A stretch of 11,580 nt of DNA from Lentisphaeraceae bacterium (lineage in GTDB: Bacteria > Verrucomicrobiota > Kiritimatiellia > RFP12 > UBA1067), in assembly GCA_004551905.1 (NCBI GenBank), contig SFPL01000098.1, positions 1 through 11,580 of the forward strand, written 5' to 3'. Within the stretch, counting starts at the first letter, position 1, and each line of letters opens with the position of its first letter. A program made the translations under genes and the position numbers. Of this stretch, positions 1 through 7,069 are shown one piece after another. A model generated the notes under the pieces. That model saw only the letters and a program-made list of their open reading frames with translations, ran no database searches and was not told the DNA's origin.

Positions 1-1
1 C

Positions 2-33
2 AAAAGTCAAGGGGGAATCTGCAAAAAAGTCAA
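2..33. repeat. Direct repeat AAAAGTCAA, two copies
   Basis: AAAAGTCAA occurs at 2-10 and 25-33, with starts 23 bases apart, about two helical turns. On the minus strand each copy contains TTGACT, which matches a -35 hexamer. A CTGCA/TGCAG inverted pair (19-23 and 38-42) brackets the second copy. This could be a protein-binding site or part of a promoter for a gene left of the window. With no -10 element in view the role is open. Confidence 0.45.
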
Positions 34-45
34 AATATGCAGGAC

Positions 46-76
46 GGGCCGGGATGGCGCGACGCCATCCCGGCCC
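46..76 (-). terminator. Perfect 14-bp GC-rich hairpin, candidate transcript end
   Basis: GGGCCGGGATGGCG (46-59) pairs perfectly with 63-76 around a 3-base loop (CGA on the plus strand). It lies about 85 bases past the stop of the last operon gene. On the minus strand the T-runs (TTTT, then TTTTTT) begin only about 9 bases after the stem, so it is not a textbook intrinsic terminator. It may stabilise the 3' end of the message, or belong to the repeat family seen at the right end, where GTGGACA also follows a GC hairpin on the plus strand. Confidence 0.4.
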
Positions 77-122
77 TGTGGACAAAGGTCGCCTCCTACG
101 GCCTACCTGTGCGAAGAATTAG

Positions 123-147
123 GGATTTGTAATCCGTGGCGCACCAC
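123..147. repeat. Twin small hairpins containing the left copy of a 14-base flanking motif
   Basis: GGATT-TGT-AATCC (123-135) is a 5-bp stem with a 3-base loop, followed without a gap by GTGG-CGCA-CCAC (136-147), a 4-bp stem with a tetraloop. The 14 bases ATTTGTAATCCGTG (125-138) are repeated exactly, in the opposite orientation, at 11441-11454 just upstream of the operon promoter. The form resembles REP-type palindromes, but no RAYT transposase is present in the window. Confidence 0.6.
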
Positions 148-159
148 TGCATTTTCATG

Positions 160-1059
160 TCATTTGCCGCCACGGAAGACGCTGCGGAGGAGTCCCTCGG
201 CACGGTCGAGCATGGCCGAGAGGTCGGGCTTGGGCATCTTGCCGCGGACCAGTTCGCGCAGGAAGAGCGTGTAGGCCTCGGCAGCGCGGGCGAGATCCTC
301 GCCGCGGCCGCCGCCGAAGACCGCGAGCTCGTTCGACTTGAGGTAGGCCGCGAGCCGCACCCGCGGGTCCTTGCCCGCCGCATCGATCGCCTCGCGGAAC
401 GAGAGCGAGGTGCGGCCGCCGACGAACGGACGGTCAAGCGTCTCGGGGTAGAGCTGGAGCCGCGAAGCGAAGACGAGGACGTCGCGCTCGCTGGCGACGC
501 CCGGCTCCAGTACCTTGCGCATCAGCGCGAGCGCCTCCTCGTCGTCGTGTCCGCCCTCGCCGCGCAGCCACTCCTCGAGCTTGCGGCGGCGCTCCCTGAC
601 GCGCACCTTCGGGTCGGCGGCGACGAGGGCCTCGACGGCGTCGCGGTCGGACAGTTCGCGTCCGAGCACAGCGCGGCCGAACGCCTTGGTTATCTCGAGC
701 CGGAGCCGCTCCTGGTCGACGTATTCCGGGCTCTTCGCGTAGATCCGCGTGACCACCCGCTCCGCGTTCGTCTCCACCTGCGCCATCACCTCGGTCAGGT
801 TGGTGCGCACCGAGCCGATGTGGATGACGATGCCGGGGGCCGCGAAGCGGCGCGGGCGCTCCCCGGCGCCGCGGTAGAGCGTCTCGCAGACGTCGGCGGC
901 GAAGCGCGCGACCGGCATCTGGTAGTCGCGGCGCATGTCCTCGGGGCAGTCCGCGTATACCTTCACCAGGCCCTCGGTCATCGTCAGCACCGGCGCCTTC
1001 ATCCGCGCCACCAGTTCGGCGCGGGTGAGGGCGAGAAGCGCGATGACGGCAAGGAGCAC
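160..1059 (-). CDS. Unknown exported or membrane-anchored protein, last gene of the operon
   Basis: I do not recognise the family. The 299-residue product starts at a GTG with a strong ribosome site (GGGAGG at 1067-1072, seven bases away). It begins 15 bases after the stop of the glycosidase-fusion gene, so it is probably co-transcribed and may share its job. Residues 1-15 are hydrophobic (LLAVIALLALTRA), consistent with a short signal peptide or anchor, though there is no positive n-region. Residues about 45-140 look mixed alpha/beta, including VIHIGSVRTNLTEV (78-91). Residues 150-180 are highly charged. Residues 190-299 look helical and end in a basic tail (FRGGK). No HExxH, Ser-x-x-Lys or other catalytic motif stands out. 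A periplasmic accessory role in polysaccharide handling is inferred from context only. Confidence 0.8.
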   Translation of the reverse strand: MLLAVIALLALTRAELVARMKAPVLTMTEGLVKVYADCPEDMRRDYQMPVARFAADVCETLYRGAGERPRRFAAPGIVIHIGSVRTNLTEVMAQVETNAERVVTRIYAKSPEYVDQERLRLEITKAFGRAVLGRELSDRDAVEALVAADPKVRVRERRRKLEEWLRGEGGHDDEEALALMRKVLEPGVASERDVLVFASRLQLYPETLDRPFVGGRTSLSFREAIDAAGKDPRVRLAAYLKSNELAVFGGGRGEDLARAAEAYTLFLRELVRGKMPKPDLSAMLDRAEGLLRSVFRGGK

Positions 1060-1066
1060 CTGGAAG

Positions 1067-1072
1067 CCTCCC
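1067..1072 (-). promoter_or_regulatory. Ribosome binding site fixing the GTG start at 1059
   Basis: GGGAGG on the minus strand lies seven bases before GTG (1059-1057). No ATG gives an equally well-placed start, so this site is why the GTG was chosen. Confidence 0.7.
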
Positions 1073-1074
1073 GG

Positions 1075-3624
1075 CTACCGACGCGACGCCGGCAGGCCCT
1101 CGAACTCGCTCTTAGGGGCGAACGTGGGCTTTGCTCCGCAGAGCTGCAGCGCGTATTCAAGGAGATGCCGGCGCGACGCCGCGTCGCCTGCCTTGGCTAC
1201 GAACGCGAACGAGGAGCGGCTTCCGCGGTCGCAGGCCCAGGCGACGTCGCCAACCTCGCCCTCGACGGACACCAGTCCGTCGGCAATCCCCTTCTCGAGC
1301 GTCTCGGGGCTGACGAGCGCCGACACCGCCTTCTTGCCGGGCTTGAAGCCGAAGAGCCGGCTGTTGAAGAGGGCGAATCCGCGGGCGGAGGCGAGGATCT
1401 CGCCGTCGGCATCGGAGTAGAAGACGCAGTTGGTGACGCCGGCGGGCAGCAGCACTTCCTCGAGCAGCGCCTCGCCGACCGGCTTGGCGAACGCCTTCGC
1501 GACCACTGCGGACAGTTCCGTGGCGGAGGCCCCCGGGTCGACCCTGTCGAGCTTGCCCTGCTCAACGGCGCGCATGGCGGCGGCGGCGTAGAACTGCCGC
1601 GCGGCCTCGCCCAGCGGGAAGACTGCGTCTTTCTTCATTGCGGGACCGCCGAAGGCGTCGAGGACGCGGCGGTCCTGCCGGAACGCGGCGGTCTGGGCGC
1701 CGACACTGCGGCCGAGAAGGTTCTCGCGGAGGATCTCGTCCCTCATCGCGCTGTCGGAATTGCTCTTGGCGATCGGGATATGCACCGCAGTCACCGAGTT
1801 GGCGGGTATCTCGAGGACGACCGGACCGGCGACAACCCGCTCGTCGAAATAGGGATTGAAGGTCTGATAGCCGTAGCGGCGCGTGAACGGAGGCTCGCCT
1901 GGCACCTCGTGCAGGTCGAGGAAGCGCTCGGGGCAGTCGTAGACGCGGTATTCGTGGGCCAGCACCTTCCAGCCCGGCGGCAGGCGCAGCTCAAAGCGGG
2001 TTTCCACGTTCTTGTAGTTGACGGCTAGGAAGGTCATATAGGAGCGCCTTGCGTTGACGGTGACGATGTACTCGCAGTCGTCGCCGGCGGGCTTGATATC
2101 GTCCCAGCGCCTGCCGCTCCTGAGCTCGCGGCGGAAGCGCAGGGCGAAATCAGCGTAGTAGTCGGAGCAGGAGTAGACGGCGTTGGAGCATCCTTCCGAA
2201 TACGCGCCGTACTTCTCGCTGCCGAAGTCGATGACGAGCGGTTCGCGCCGGAACGACTCCGCCATCAGGCGCATCGCCGGACCCATCATGCCGGGCTCGA
2301 GATAGGTCTTGTGGATGTCGTCGAAGTTCGTCCGCCAGCTGCAGGCGCCGTCCCAGTGGCAGGCCCAGGTGCCGTCGCCCCAGGTGCCGTCGCCGTTGGA
2401 CCTGCCCTTGATCGCGGCGTGGAAGGCGCCGGAAAGCGAGGTGAACTGGTGGAGGTTCATTCCGTCGATGTCCGGCTGCGCGGCCATCATCATCATGTAG
2501 CCGGTCTTGTTCAGGGTCTCGCGGAAGCGCTGGTGCGACCAGTTGTCCTCGTCCGACCGGTCGCGCCACTCGGTAATCCACATCTTCTTGCCGGCGAGCT
2601 CGGGGAAGGCGCGGTTGAAGTTGCGGTAGCGCACCAGCCCGTCGTAGGTGGCGGAGAACGGGCGCTCGGCGCCGTAGGTGTGGTAGATCACGTGGTCGAT
2701 GTTGTGGAGGCAGTTGGACATCGCCACGATGTAGCGCGCGCTCCAGCGGTTGAATTCGCCGGCCGAGAAGTAGGTCGTGCGCCTAAGCGGGGTGGACCCC
2801 AGCGCGCGGTCGCGGATGGCCTTGACGTCGGGGTCGTTCTCGAAGTACTCGCCGATCGCGATGCCGATCGGCGCCTTTGGCCATATCTCCTTGATCTCAT
2901 TGACGATCGGCGTCCAGCGCTCGGCGTATACCGGCGCGTTGTTGACGAGCTGCCCATACGGCTCGTTGCCGAGCTCGAGCCCGGCCACGACGCCGGTGAA
3001 GCCGTTCTCGACGATCCAGCGCACGTAGTCGCAGATCACCTTCTTCACCCACTTGATGTCGCTCGACCTCCCGAACACCTCGGACTTGTCCGCCATGCGC
3101 GTGTAGGACTTGAAATCGATGTCGCCGAGCGCGTAGGCGTTGGTGTACACCGAATAGTTCTCCAGGGTCAGCATCACCTTGATCCCATACTCCTTGTAGA
3201 AGGAGAACACGTTCTTCATGTCGGTGGAATCCCCGGCGCTACCGAGCTTGAAGCGGCCGTCCCTCTCCTTCGGAACCACGCGCTGCGCCGTGGCGCCGGC
3301 GCCGAGCTGCCAGTGGCAGACCGCGTCCCACTGGCGGACGAACCGCGCGCCCGCAAGGCGGAACGCCCTGGCCGTCGCCTCGCGGTCGGTTTCGAAGTAG
3401 GTCTTGCAGTCGTCGCCTTCGAGCGAGCCGGCGTAGCCCACGAACGGCGCGCAGGTGGAGGCCGAGATGTCGCGGATCGCCTTCCACGAGGGGTCGATCC
3501 TGACCACCTTTGCGGCGGCGGGCGCGGTGGACGCGGCAGCCTTCTGCTGCGCGTCGGGGGCCGTGGTACACGAGACAAGCGCCGCCAGCGACATCGTCGC
3601 GGCGACAAGCGCATTCAGTTTCAT
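1075..3624 (-). CDS. Lipoprotein: clan GH-A-like glycoside hydrolase fused to a degenerate beta-lactamase-like domain
   Basis: The 849-residue product starts at the ATG with AAGGAG six bases upstream. An in-frame ATG at 3654 would put ten polar residues before the signal peptide and is less likely. Residues 1-19 form a lipoprotein signal (lipobox LVSC, Cys19). Residues about 45-460 look like a TIM-barrel glycosidase: LELGNEPYG gives a likely acid/base Glu221, and MWITEWRD a likely nucleophile Glu352, the usual pair of clan GH-A (GH30/39/51/79-like; exact family not assignable). Residues about 460-620 look like the beta-sandwich that often follows. Residues about 640-830 follow the pattern of the serine beta-lactamase/PBP-like family (PF00144): PLGEAARQFYAAAAMRAVEQ, then GKLDRVDP, LLPAGVTNCVF and ILASARGFALFNSRLF. 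The catalytic Ser-x-x-Lys is replaced by Glu673-Ala-Ala-Arg676, and the segment that would carry Tyr-x-Asn appears deleted. The gene abuts rfbB. It probably trims, degrades or binds the locus polysaccharide at a membrane surface; substrate unknown. Confidence 0.85.
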   Translation of the reverse strand: MKLNALVAATMSLAALVSCTTAPDAQQKAAASTAPAAAKVVRIDPSWKAIRDISASTCAPFVGYAGSLEGDDCKTYFETDREATARAFRLAGARFVRQWDAVCHWQLGAGATAQRVVPKERDGRFKLGSAGDSTDMKNVFSFYKEYGIKVMLTLENYSVYTNAYALGDIDFKSYTRMADKSEVFGRSSDIKWVKKVICDYVRWIVENGFTGVVAGLELGNEPYGQLVNNAPVYAERWTPIVNEIKEIWPKAPIGIAIGEYFENDPDVKAIRDRALGSTPLRRTTYFSAGEFNRWSARYIVAMSNCLHNIDHVIYHTYGAERPFSATYDGLVRYRNFNRAFPELAGKKMWITEWRDRSDEDNWSHQRFRETLNKTGYMMMMAAQPDIDGMNLHQFTSLSGAFHAAIKGRSNGDGTWGDGTWACHWDGACSWRTNFDDIHKTYLEPGMMGPAMRLMAESFRREPLVIDFGSEKYGAYSEGCSNAVYSCSDYYADFALRFRRELRSGRRWDDIKPAGDDCEYIVTVNARRSYMTFLAVNYKNVETRFELRLPPGWKVLAHEYRVYDCPERFLDLHEVPGEPPFTRRYGYQTFNPYFDERVVAGPVVLEIPANSVTAVHIPIAKSNSDSAMRDEILRENLLGRSVGAQTAAFRQDRRVLDAFGGPAMKKDAVFPLGEAARQFYAAAAMRAVEQGKLDRVDPGASATELSAVVAKAFAKPVGEALLEEVLLPAGVTNCVFYSDADGEILASARGFALFNSRLFGFKPGKKAVSALVSPETLEKGIADGLVSVEGEVGDVAWACDRGSRSSFAFVAKAGDAASRRHLLEYALQLCGAKPTFAPKSEFEGLPASRR

Positions 3625-3630
3625 TGGATT

Positions 3631-3636
3631 CTCCTT
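3631..3636 (-). promoter_or_regulatory. Ribosome binding site selecting the second in-frame ATG of the glycosidase fusion
   Basis: AAGGAG lies six bases before the ATG at 3624-3622. The earlier in-frame ATG (3654-3652), which directly follows the rfbB stop codon, would lie inside rfbB's ribosome traffic and has no comparable site. The chosen start also gives a clean lipoprotein signal sequence. Confidence 0.8.
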
Positions 3637-3654
3637 TTTGTTTTTGAAATACAT

Positions 3655-4704
3655 CTATGCCCGTCCAAGGCGCTCGCCGCCGTAGCGGCCTTCGCGGAGC
3701 GGACGCCACCACCAGTCGTTGGCGAGATACCACTCGACGGTCCGGCGGATGCCGGAGTCGAAGCGCTCCTCTGGGCGCCAGCCAAGCTCGTTCATCAGCT
3801 TCGATGGGTCGATCGCGTAGCGAAGGTCGTGCCCGGGTCGATCGGCGACGTGGGTTATGAGCGAGGAGTATGAGCTGCCGTCGGCGCGGGGGCAGAGCTC
3901 GTCAAGGATCGCGCAGATGGCCTCCACCACCTGGAGGTTGGTGCGCTCGTTGTGGCCGCCGACGTTGTAGGTCTCGCCGTCCCGCCCGCGCTCGTTCACG
4001 AGGCAAAGGGCCTTGACGTGGTCGTCGACGTAGAGCCAGTCGCGCACGTTGGCGCCGGAGCCGTAGACTGGCACGGGCTTCCCCTCGAGGCAGTTGAGGA
4101 TGACGAGCGGCACCAGCTTCTCGGGGAAGTGGTAGGGACCGTAGTTGTTGGAGCAGTTGGTGATGCGTATCGGGAGCCCGTAGGTGTCGTGCCAGGCGCG
4201 CACCAGGTGGTCGCTCGCGGCCTTCGAGGCGGAGTATGGCGAGTGCGGCGAGTAGGGGGTCGACTCGGAGAAGAACCCCTCCGCGCCGAGCGAGCCGTAC
4301 ACCTCGTCGGTGGAGATGTGCTGGAAGACGAACGACGGGTGCTCCCTCCACCAGCCGAGCGCGGCCTGGAGGAGCGTCGCGGTGCCGAGGACATTGGTGC
4401 GCACGAACTCGCCAGGGCCGTCGATAGAGCGGTCGACGTGGCTCTCGGCGGCGAGGTGGAAGACGGTGTCGGGCCTAAATTCGCGGAACGCCGCGGCCAT
4501 CGCCCGCTCGTCGCAGATGTCCTTCACGAGCAGGGTGTAGCGCCCTTCCGCCTCGCGGAGCGAATCGACGCAGCCGGCGTAGGTGAGCTTGTCCACCACC
4601 AGCACCTCGCGCCCTTCGCGGCAGAGGTGGCGCACCAGCGCCGAGCCGATGAACCCGCATCCGCCGGTGACGATGCAGCGCCTACTCCTCGTCGTTGAAC
4701 TCAC
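3655..4704 (-). CDS. rfbB: dTDP-glucose 4,6-dehydratase
   Basis: This short-chain dehydrogenase-type enzyme turns dTDP-D-glucose into dTDP-4-keto-6-deoxy-D-glucose, the branch point for rhamnose and other deoxysugars, in the cytoplasm with bound NAD. From GTG 4704 the product has 349 residues, the normal family length. Visible are the Rossmann motif GGCGFIG (14-20), HLAAESHVDRSI (83-94), the active-site segment STDEVYG (131-137, with the Asp-Glu pair 133-134), the catalytic Tyr157-x-x-x-Lys161 (YSASK), NNYGPYHFPEKLVP (186-199) and RDWLYVDDH (221-229). The frame stays open upstream to an ATG at 4782, but that only adds a low-complexity shadow of the neighbouring gene's tail. The GTG has a good ribosome site and overlaps the Wzc-like gene by 23 bases, suggesting translational coupling. 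No rfbA, rfbC or rfbD is in the window, so the final sugar cannot be named. A related UDP- or CDP-sugar dehydratase is possible but less likely. Confidence 0.93.
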   Translation of the reverse strand: MSSTTRSRRCIVTGGCGFIGSALVRHLCREGREVLVVDKLTYAGCVDSLREAEGRYTLLVKDICDERAMAAAFREFRPDTVFHLAAESHVDRSIDGPGEFVRTNVLGTATLLQAALGWWREHPSFVFQHISTDEVYGSLGAEGFFSESTPYSPHSPYSASKAASDHLVRAWHDTYGLPIRITNCSNNYGPYHFPEKLVPLVILNCLEGKPVPVYGSGANVRDWLYVDDHVKALCLVNERGRDGETYNVGGHNERTNLQVVEAICAILDELCPRADGSSYSSLITHVADRPGHDLRYAIDPSKLMNELGWRPEERFDSGIRRTVEWYLANDWWWRPLREGRYGGERLGRA

Positions 4705-7069
4705 TGGTCTCTCCCTCGTTCTCCGCCGATCCGTCCTCGGACTTCTCGTTGCGGCCGTATCCATACCCATAGCCATAGCCATAGCCGTAGCGGCTGCTAT
4801 GCTTGCCGCCGGGGGTGAACGCGGCGGCGGAGGCCACCTCCACGTCGTTCACCACCACGCCGAGGATGTTGGCGCCGGCCTCGGTGAGGCCGCGCGCGCA
4901 GTACTGGATCGGCTTGAAGTGGGTGCGGTCGGGGCAGCACATGATGATGACGGAGTCGACCATCACCGCGAGCGAGACTACGTCGCCGACGAGCCCGTAG
5001 GGCGGGGAGTCGACGATCACGCGGTCGTAGTTCTCGCGCGCCCAGTCGAAGAACTTGGCGATGACCGAGGAGCCGAAGATCGTCGCCGGCGAGATGCCGT
5101 TCGGCGGCGCCGAGGCGATGACGTCGAGGTTCTTGACGTCGGTCTTGTGCGCAATCGAGGCGAAGTCCGGCATCGTGTTCTCAGAGCGCTGGAGCACGTG
5201 GGAGAAGCTGTTGGACTCGTCGAGCTCGAGGCCCCACACGCGCGCAAGCCGCGGGCGGCGCATGTCGAAGTCGACGTGCAGCGTGCGCCGGCCGGCCTGG
5301 GCGTGGGTGATTGCAAGCGAGGTGGAGGTGATGGTCTTGCCCTCGCCGGGCTGGGTGGAGATCACGAGCATGCAGTGCGAGAGCGCCTCGTAGCGCGGCG
5401 AGTCGAGGAGGTTCCTGAAGCCCGCCACCGACTCCGAGAACTGGGAGTATCGGTCCTCGATCAGGAACCTTGCCACCTGCTCGCGTTTCTTGCGGCGGAC
5501 ATGCGGAAGAACCGCGAGCACCTTGAGCGCGAGGCGGCCCTCGATGTCGGAGAGGTTGATGACCGTGTCCTCGAGGTTGTCCATCACCAGCACGAAGAGA
5601 AGACCGAGCGTGATGGAAAGGAACGCGCCGGCGCCGAAGATGATCAGCGGATCGGGGAGGATGGGCTTGTCAGGCTCGCCGGCTGGGCTTCCCACGCGCA
5701 CGATCTCGTTGTTGGACTCCGCCTCGATGCGGGCCTTGTTCTCGTCGAGCAGCAGCCCCTCAAGGAGGCGGTTCTGGACCCCGAAGTCGGCCTCCAGCTG
5801 GCCGAGGCCGGACTCCGCCAGCACGATGCGCTGCTCGATGTTGGCGAGCTCGTTGCGGAGCTCGTCCTGCCGCGCCGAAAGGTTGGCGAGCTGGTTCTTG
5901 ACCACCTGGAGGGTCGAGCGGCCGGTCAGCAGCGCACGCGCGGCGGCGTCGAGGAAGCGCTGGCGGGAGAGCTCAGCGGCCTTCTTCTTCTCCAACACCT
6001 CGGGGTGGTTCTCGGTGTAGGTGAAGAGGAGCTTCTGGTAGTCGTTCTCGGCGTCCTGGTAGCCCTTAAACTCGGTGGCGATCTCCTGCGCGCGCGGCAC
6101 GTTGACCGCGAGGCTGCCGTAGGTGGTGGGGTCCTTCTGCACCTGGGCGAGCATCTTCTCCCATTCGGTGAGCTGGGTCTTCTCGGTCTCGAGGGTGAGG
6201 ATGTCGCTCGTCGCCTTCTGCAGCGACTGCTGCACGGTGTCGCGGGTGGAGCGCAGGTTGTCGACCTTGTTCGCGGTGCGGAAGTCGAGAAGGTCCTTCG
6301 CGATCTTGTCCACCATCCGCCGCTGCTTCTCCACGTTCTGGTGGATCTGCGATACGGCCTTGTCGCAGCGGACCTTGTTCTCCTCCTCGGTGAACTTGTC
6401 GATCGACTTGGCGTAGGCGTTGGCGAGAGCGGCGCAGAGGCGGGGCGACCCGGCACGGATGGTTATGGCGATCAGGCGCGAGCGCCGAACGATGTCGATG
6501 CGGGTGGAGCCGAGGGTGGTCATCAGCTCCTCGTCCGTCACGGTGGAGGACGGATTGTCGGCGCGGTACTGCTTGAGGATCATCGAGACGATCCGGCCGG
6601 AGCGCCAGTCCGGAAGTCGGGTGTTGAAGATCTCCTCGTAGCTGCTGCCGTAGTCCGGCGACGCCTGGTCGAGCGCGGTGCCGGTGCGCCCGGAGGTGCG
6701 CCGCAGGTCGATGGAGAACTCGCTCCTCGCCTCGTAGACGGTGGGCGATATGCGGTAGACGGCGAAGGCGATGATCGCGCCGACGAGGATGAACACGAAC
6801 ACCGAGAGCCAGCGCTGCGACACGACGCGGAGCATGCGCCCGAGCGAAAGCGAGCCGATGATCGAGCCTTCTTCCCCGTCCACCCCGCCGTTAGCTCCGT
6901 AGGAGCCGTATGCGCCGTAGGAGCCGTATGCGCCGTAGGAGCCGTACGCGCCGTAGGACCCTGAGTGGTAGTAGACGGGGGATCCGCCGCCCATCGGGAC
7001 CGACCCGGAAGACCCGTAGTAGAGCGGCGACGAGCCGGTGTTCCCGTAGTAGAGTATCTTGTCAGACAT
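4682..7069 (-). CDS. Wzc-like polysaccharide co-polymerase fused to a bacterial tyrosine kinase
   Basis: This 795-residue inner-membrane protein belongs to the Wzc/PCP-2a class, which sets polymer length, contacts the outer-membrane export protein and cycles through autophosphorylation of a C-terminal tyrosine cluster. Order: a tyrosine-rich cytoplasmic N-terminus (1-60, 13 Tyr); Wzz-type domain with first membrane helix about 87-106; long periplasmic coiled-coil (about 225-450); second membrane helix about 474-496 after a PDKPILPDP proline-rich motif; and a BY-kinase domain with Walker A PGEGKT (574-579), Walker A' VDFDMRRP (599-606) and Walker B VIVDSPP (684-690). The C-terminus has (Tyr-Gly)6 at 761-772 and an acidic tail. 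All kinase motifs are intact. The start ATG overlaps the upstream membrane gene by 8 bases and has AAAGGTG seven bases upstream. No Wzb-type phosphatase is in the window. The N-terminal Tyr/Gly extension is unusual for the family. Confidence 0.95.
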   Translation of the reverse strand: MSDKILYYGNTGSSPLYYGSSGSVPMGGGSPVYYHSGSYGAYGSYGAYGSYGAYGSYGANGGVDGEEGSIIGSLSLGRMLRVVSQRWLSVFVFILVGAIIAFAVYRISPTVYEARSEFSIDLRRTSGRTGTALDQASPDYGSSYEEIFNTRLPDWRSGRIVSMILKQYRADNPSSTVTDEELMTTLGSTRIDIVRRSRLIAITIRAGSPRLCAALANAYAKSIDKFTEEENKVRCDKAVSQIHQNVEKQRRMVDKIAKDLLDFRTANKVDNLRSTRDTVQQSLQKATSDILTLETEKTQLTEWEKMLAQVQKDPTTYGSLAVNVPRAQEIATEFKGYQDAENDYQKLLFTYTENHPEVLEKKKAAELSRQRFLDAAARALLTGRSTLQVVKNQLANLSARQDELRNELANIEQRIVLAESGLGQLEADFGVQNRLLEGLLLDENKARIEAESNNEIVRVGSPAGEPDKPILPDPLIIFGAGAFLSITLGLLFVLVMDNLEDTVINLSDIEGRLALKVLAVLPHVRRKKREQVARFLIEDRYSQFSESVAGFRNLLDSPRYEALSHCMLVISTQPGEGKTITSTSLAITHAQAGRRTLHVDFDMRRPRLARVWGLELDESNSFSHVLQRSENTMPDFASIAHKTDVKNLDVIASAPPNGISPATIFGSSVIAKFFDWARENYDRVIVDSPPYGLVGDVVSLAVMVDSVIIMCCPDRTHFKPIQYCARGLTEAGANILGVVVNDVEVASAAAFTPGGKHSSRYGYGYGYGYGYGRNEKSEDGSAENEGETSEFNDEE
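4711..4717 (-). promoter_or_regulatory. Ribosome binding site inside the wzc-like tail, fixing the GTG start of rfbB
   Basis: GAGGGAG lies six bases before GTG (4704-4702), inside the last codons of the preceding gene. The codons after the GTG lead within nine residues into the Rossmann strand, as expected for this family. Confidence 0.75.
4755..4790 (-). repeat. Hexanucleotide repeat encoding a C-terminal (Tyr-Gly)6 run
   Basis: Six consecutive 6-base units (CCGTAT, CCATAC, three CCATAG, CCGTAG on the plus strand) encode Tyr-Gly six times, residues 761-772 of the Wzc-like protein. Three units are identical, so slippage could add or remove Tyr-Gly pairs without breaking the frame. Confidence 0.9.
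6901..6954 (-). repeat. Three 18-bp tandem repeats encoding Gly-Ser-Tyr-Gly-Ala-Tyr units
   Basis: AGGAGCCGTATGCGCCGT occurs at 6901-6918 and 6919-6936, with a third copy at 6937-6954 differing by one base (T to C). Partial units flank it. It encodes the SYGAYG-type repeats (residues about 38-58) at the N-terminus of the Wzc-like protein. The unit keeps the reading frame. Confidence 0.95.

Larger units (their letters stand above)
1..159. other. Left non-coding end, downstream of the operon
   Basis: No gene is supported here. The stretch holds an AT-rich segment with two copies of AAAAGTCAA (2-10 and 25-33), a perfect 14-bp GC hairpin (46-76), the word GTGGACA (78-84), and two back-to-back small hairpins (123-135 and 136-147), the first inside a 14-base motif that recurs inverted at the other end of the window. 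It lies directly after the stop of the last operon gene at 160. It could hold the operon's transcript end and possibly a promoter for a further leftward gene outside the window (TTGACT appears twice on the minus strand), but no -10 box can be seen. Confidence 0.7.

Noticed and set aside
1..45. Promoter for a leftward gene beyond the window
   Set aside because: Two TTGACT hexamers are present on the minus strand, but at 17-base spacing from the first no -10 box is found, and the region for the second is outside the window.
120..150. tRNA-Thr (anticodon TGT) fragment or attachment site
   Set aside because: GGGATTTGTAATCC resembles such an anticodon arm, but no D-arm, T-arm or acceptor sequence is present, and no integrase is in the window. 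The two copies are inverted, not direct as expected of att sites.
136..2028. Long plus-strand open frame of 630 codons, and similar ones at 2311-3873 and 4583-6964
   Set aside because: They are antisense to well-supported genes and follow from the GC-rich third positions of the minus-strand codons. Their products are low-complexity runs of Arg, Ala, Val, Glu and His without domains or ribosome sites.
3625..3654. Start of the glycosidase fusion at the ATG directly after the rfbB stop
   Set aside because: It would place ten polar/basic residues ahead of the lipoprotein signal peptide. The next ATG has an ideal AAGGAG.
4705..4782. N-terminal extension of RfbB from an ATG at 4782
   Set aside because: It overlaps the Tyr-Gly repeat and acidic tail of the kinase in another frame and encodes a repetitive, unfolded peptide. 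The GTG at 4704 has a proper ribosome site and gives the normal family length.
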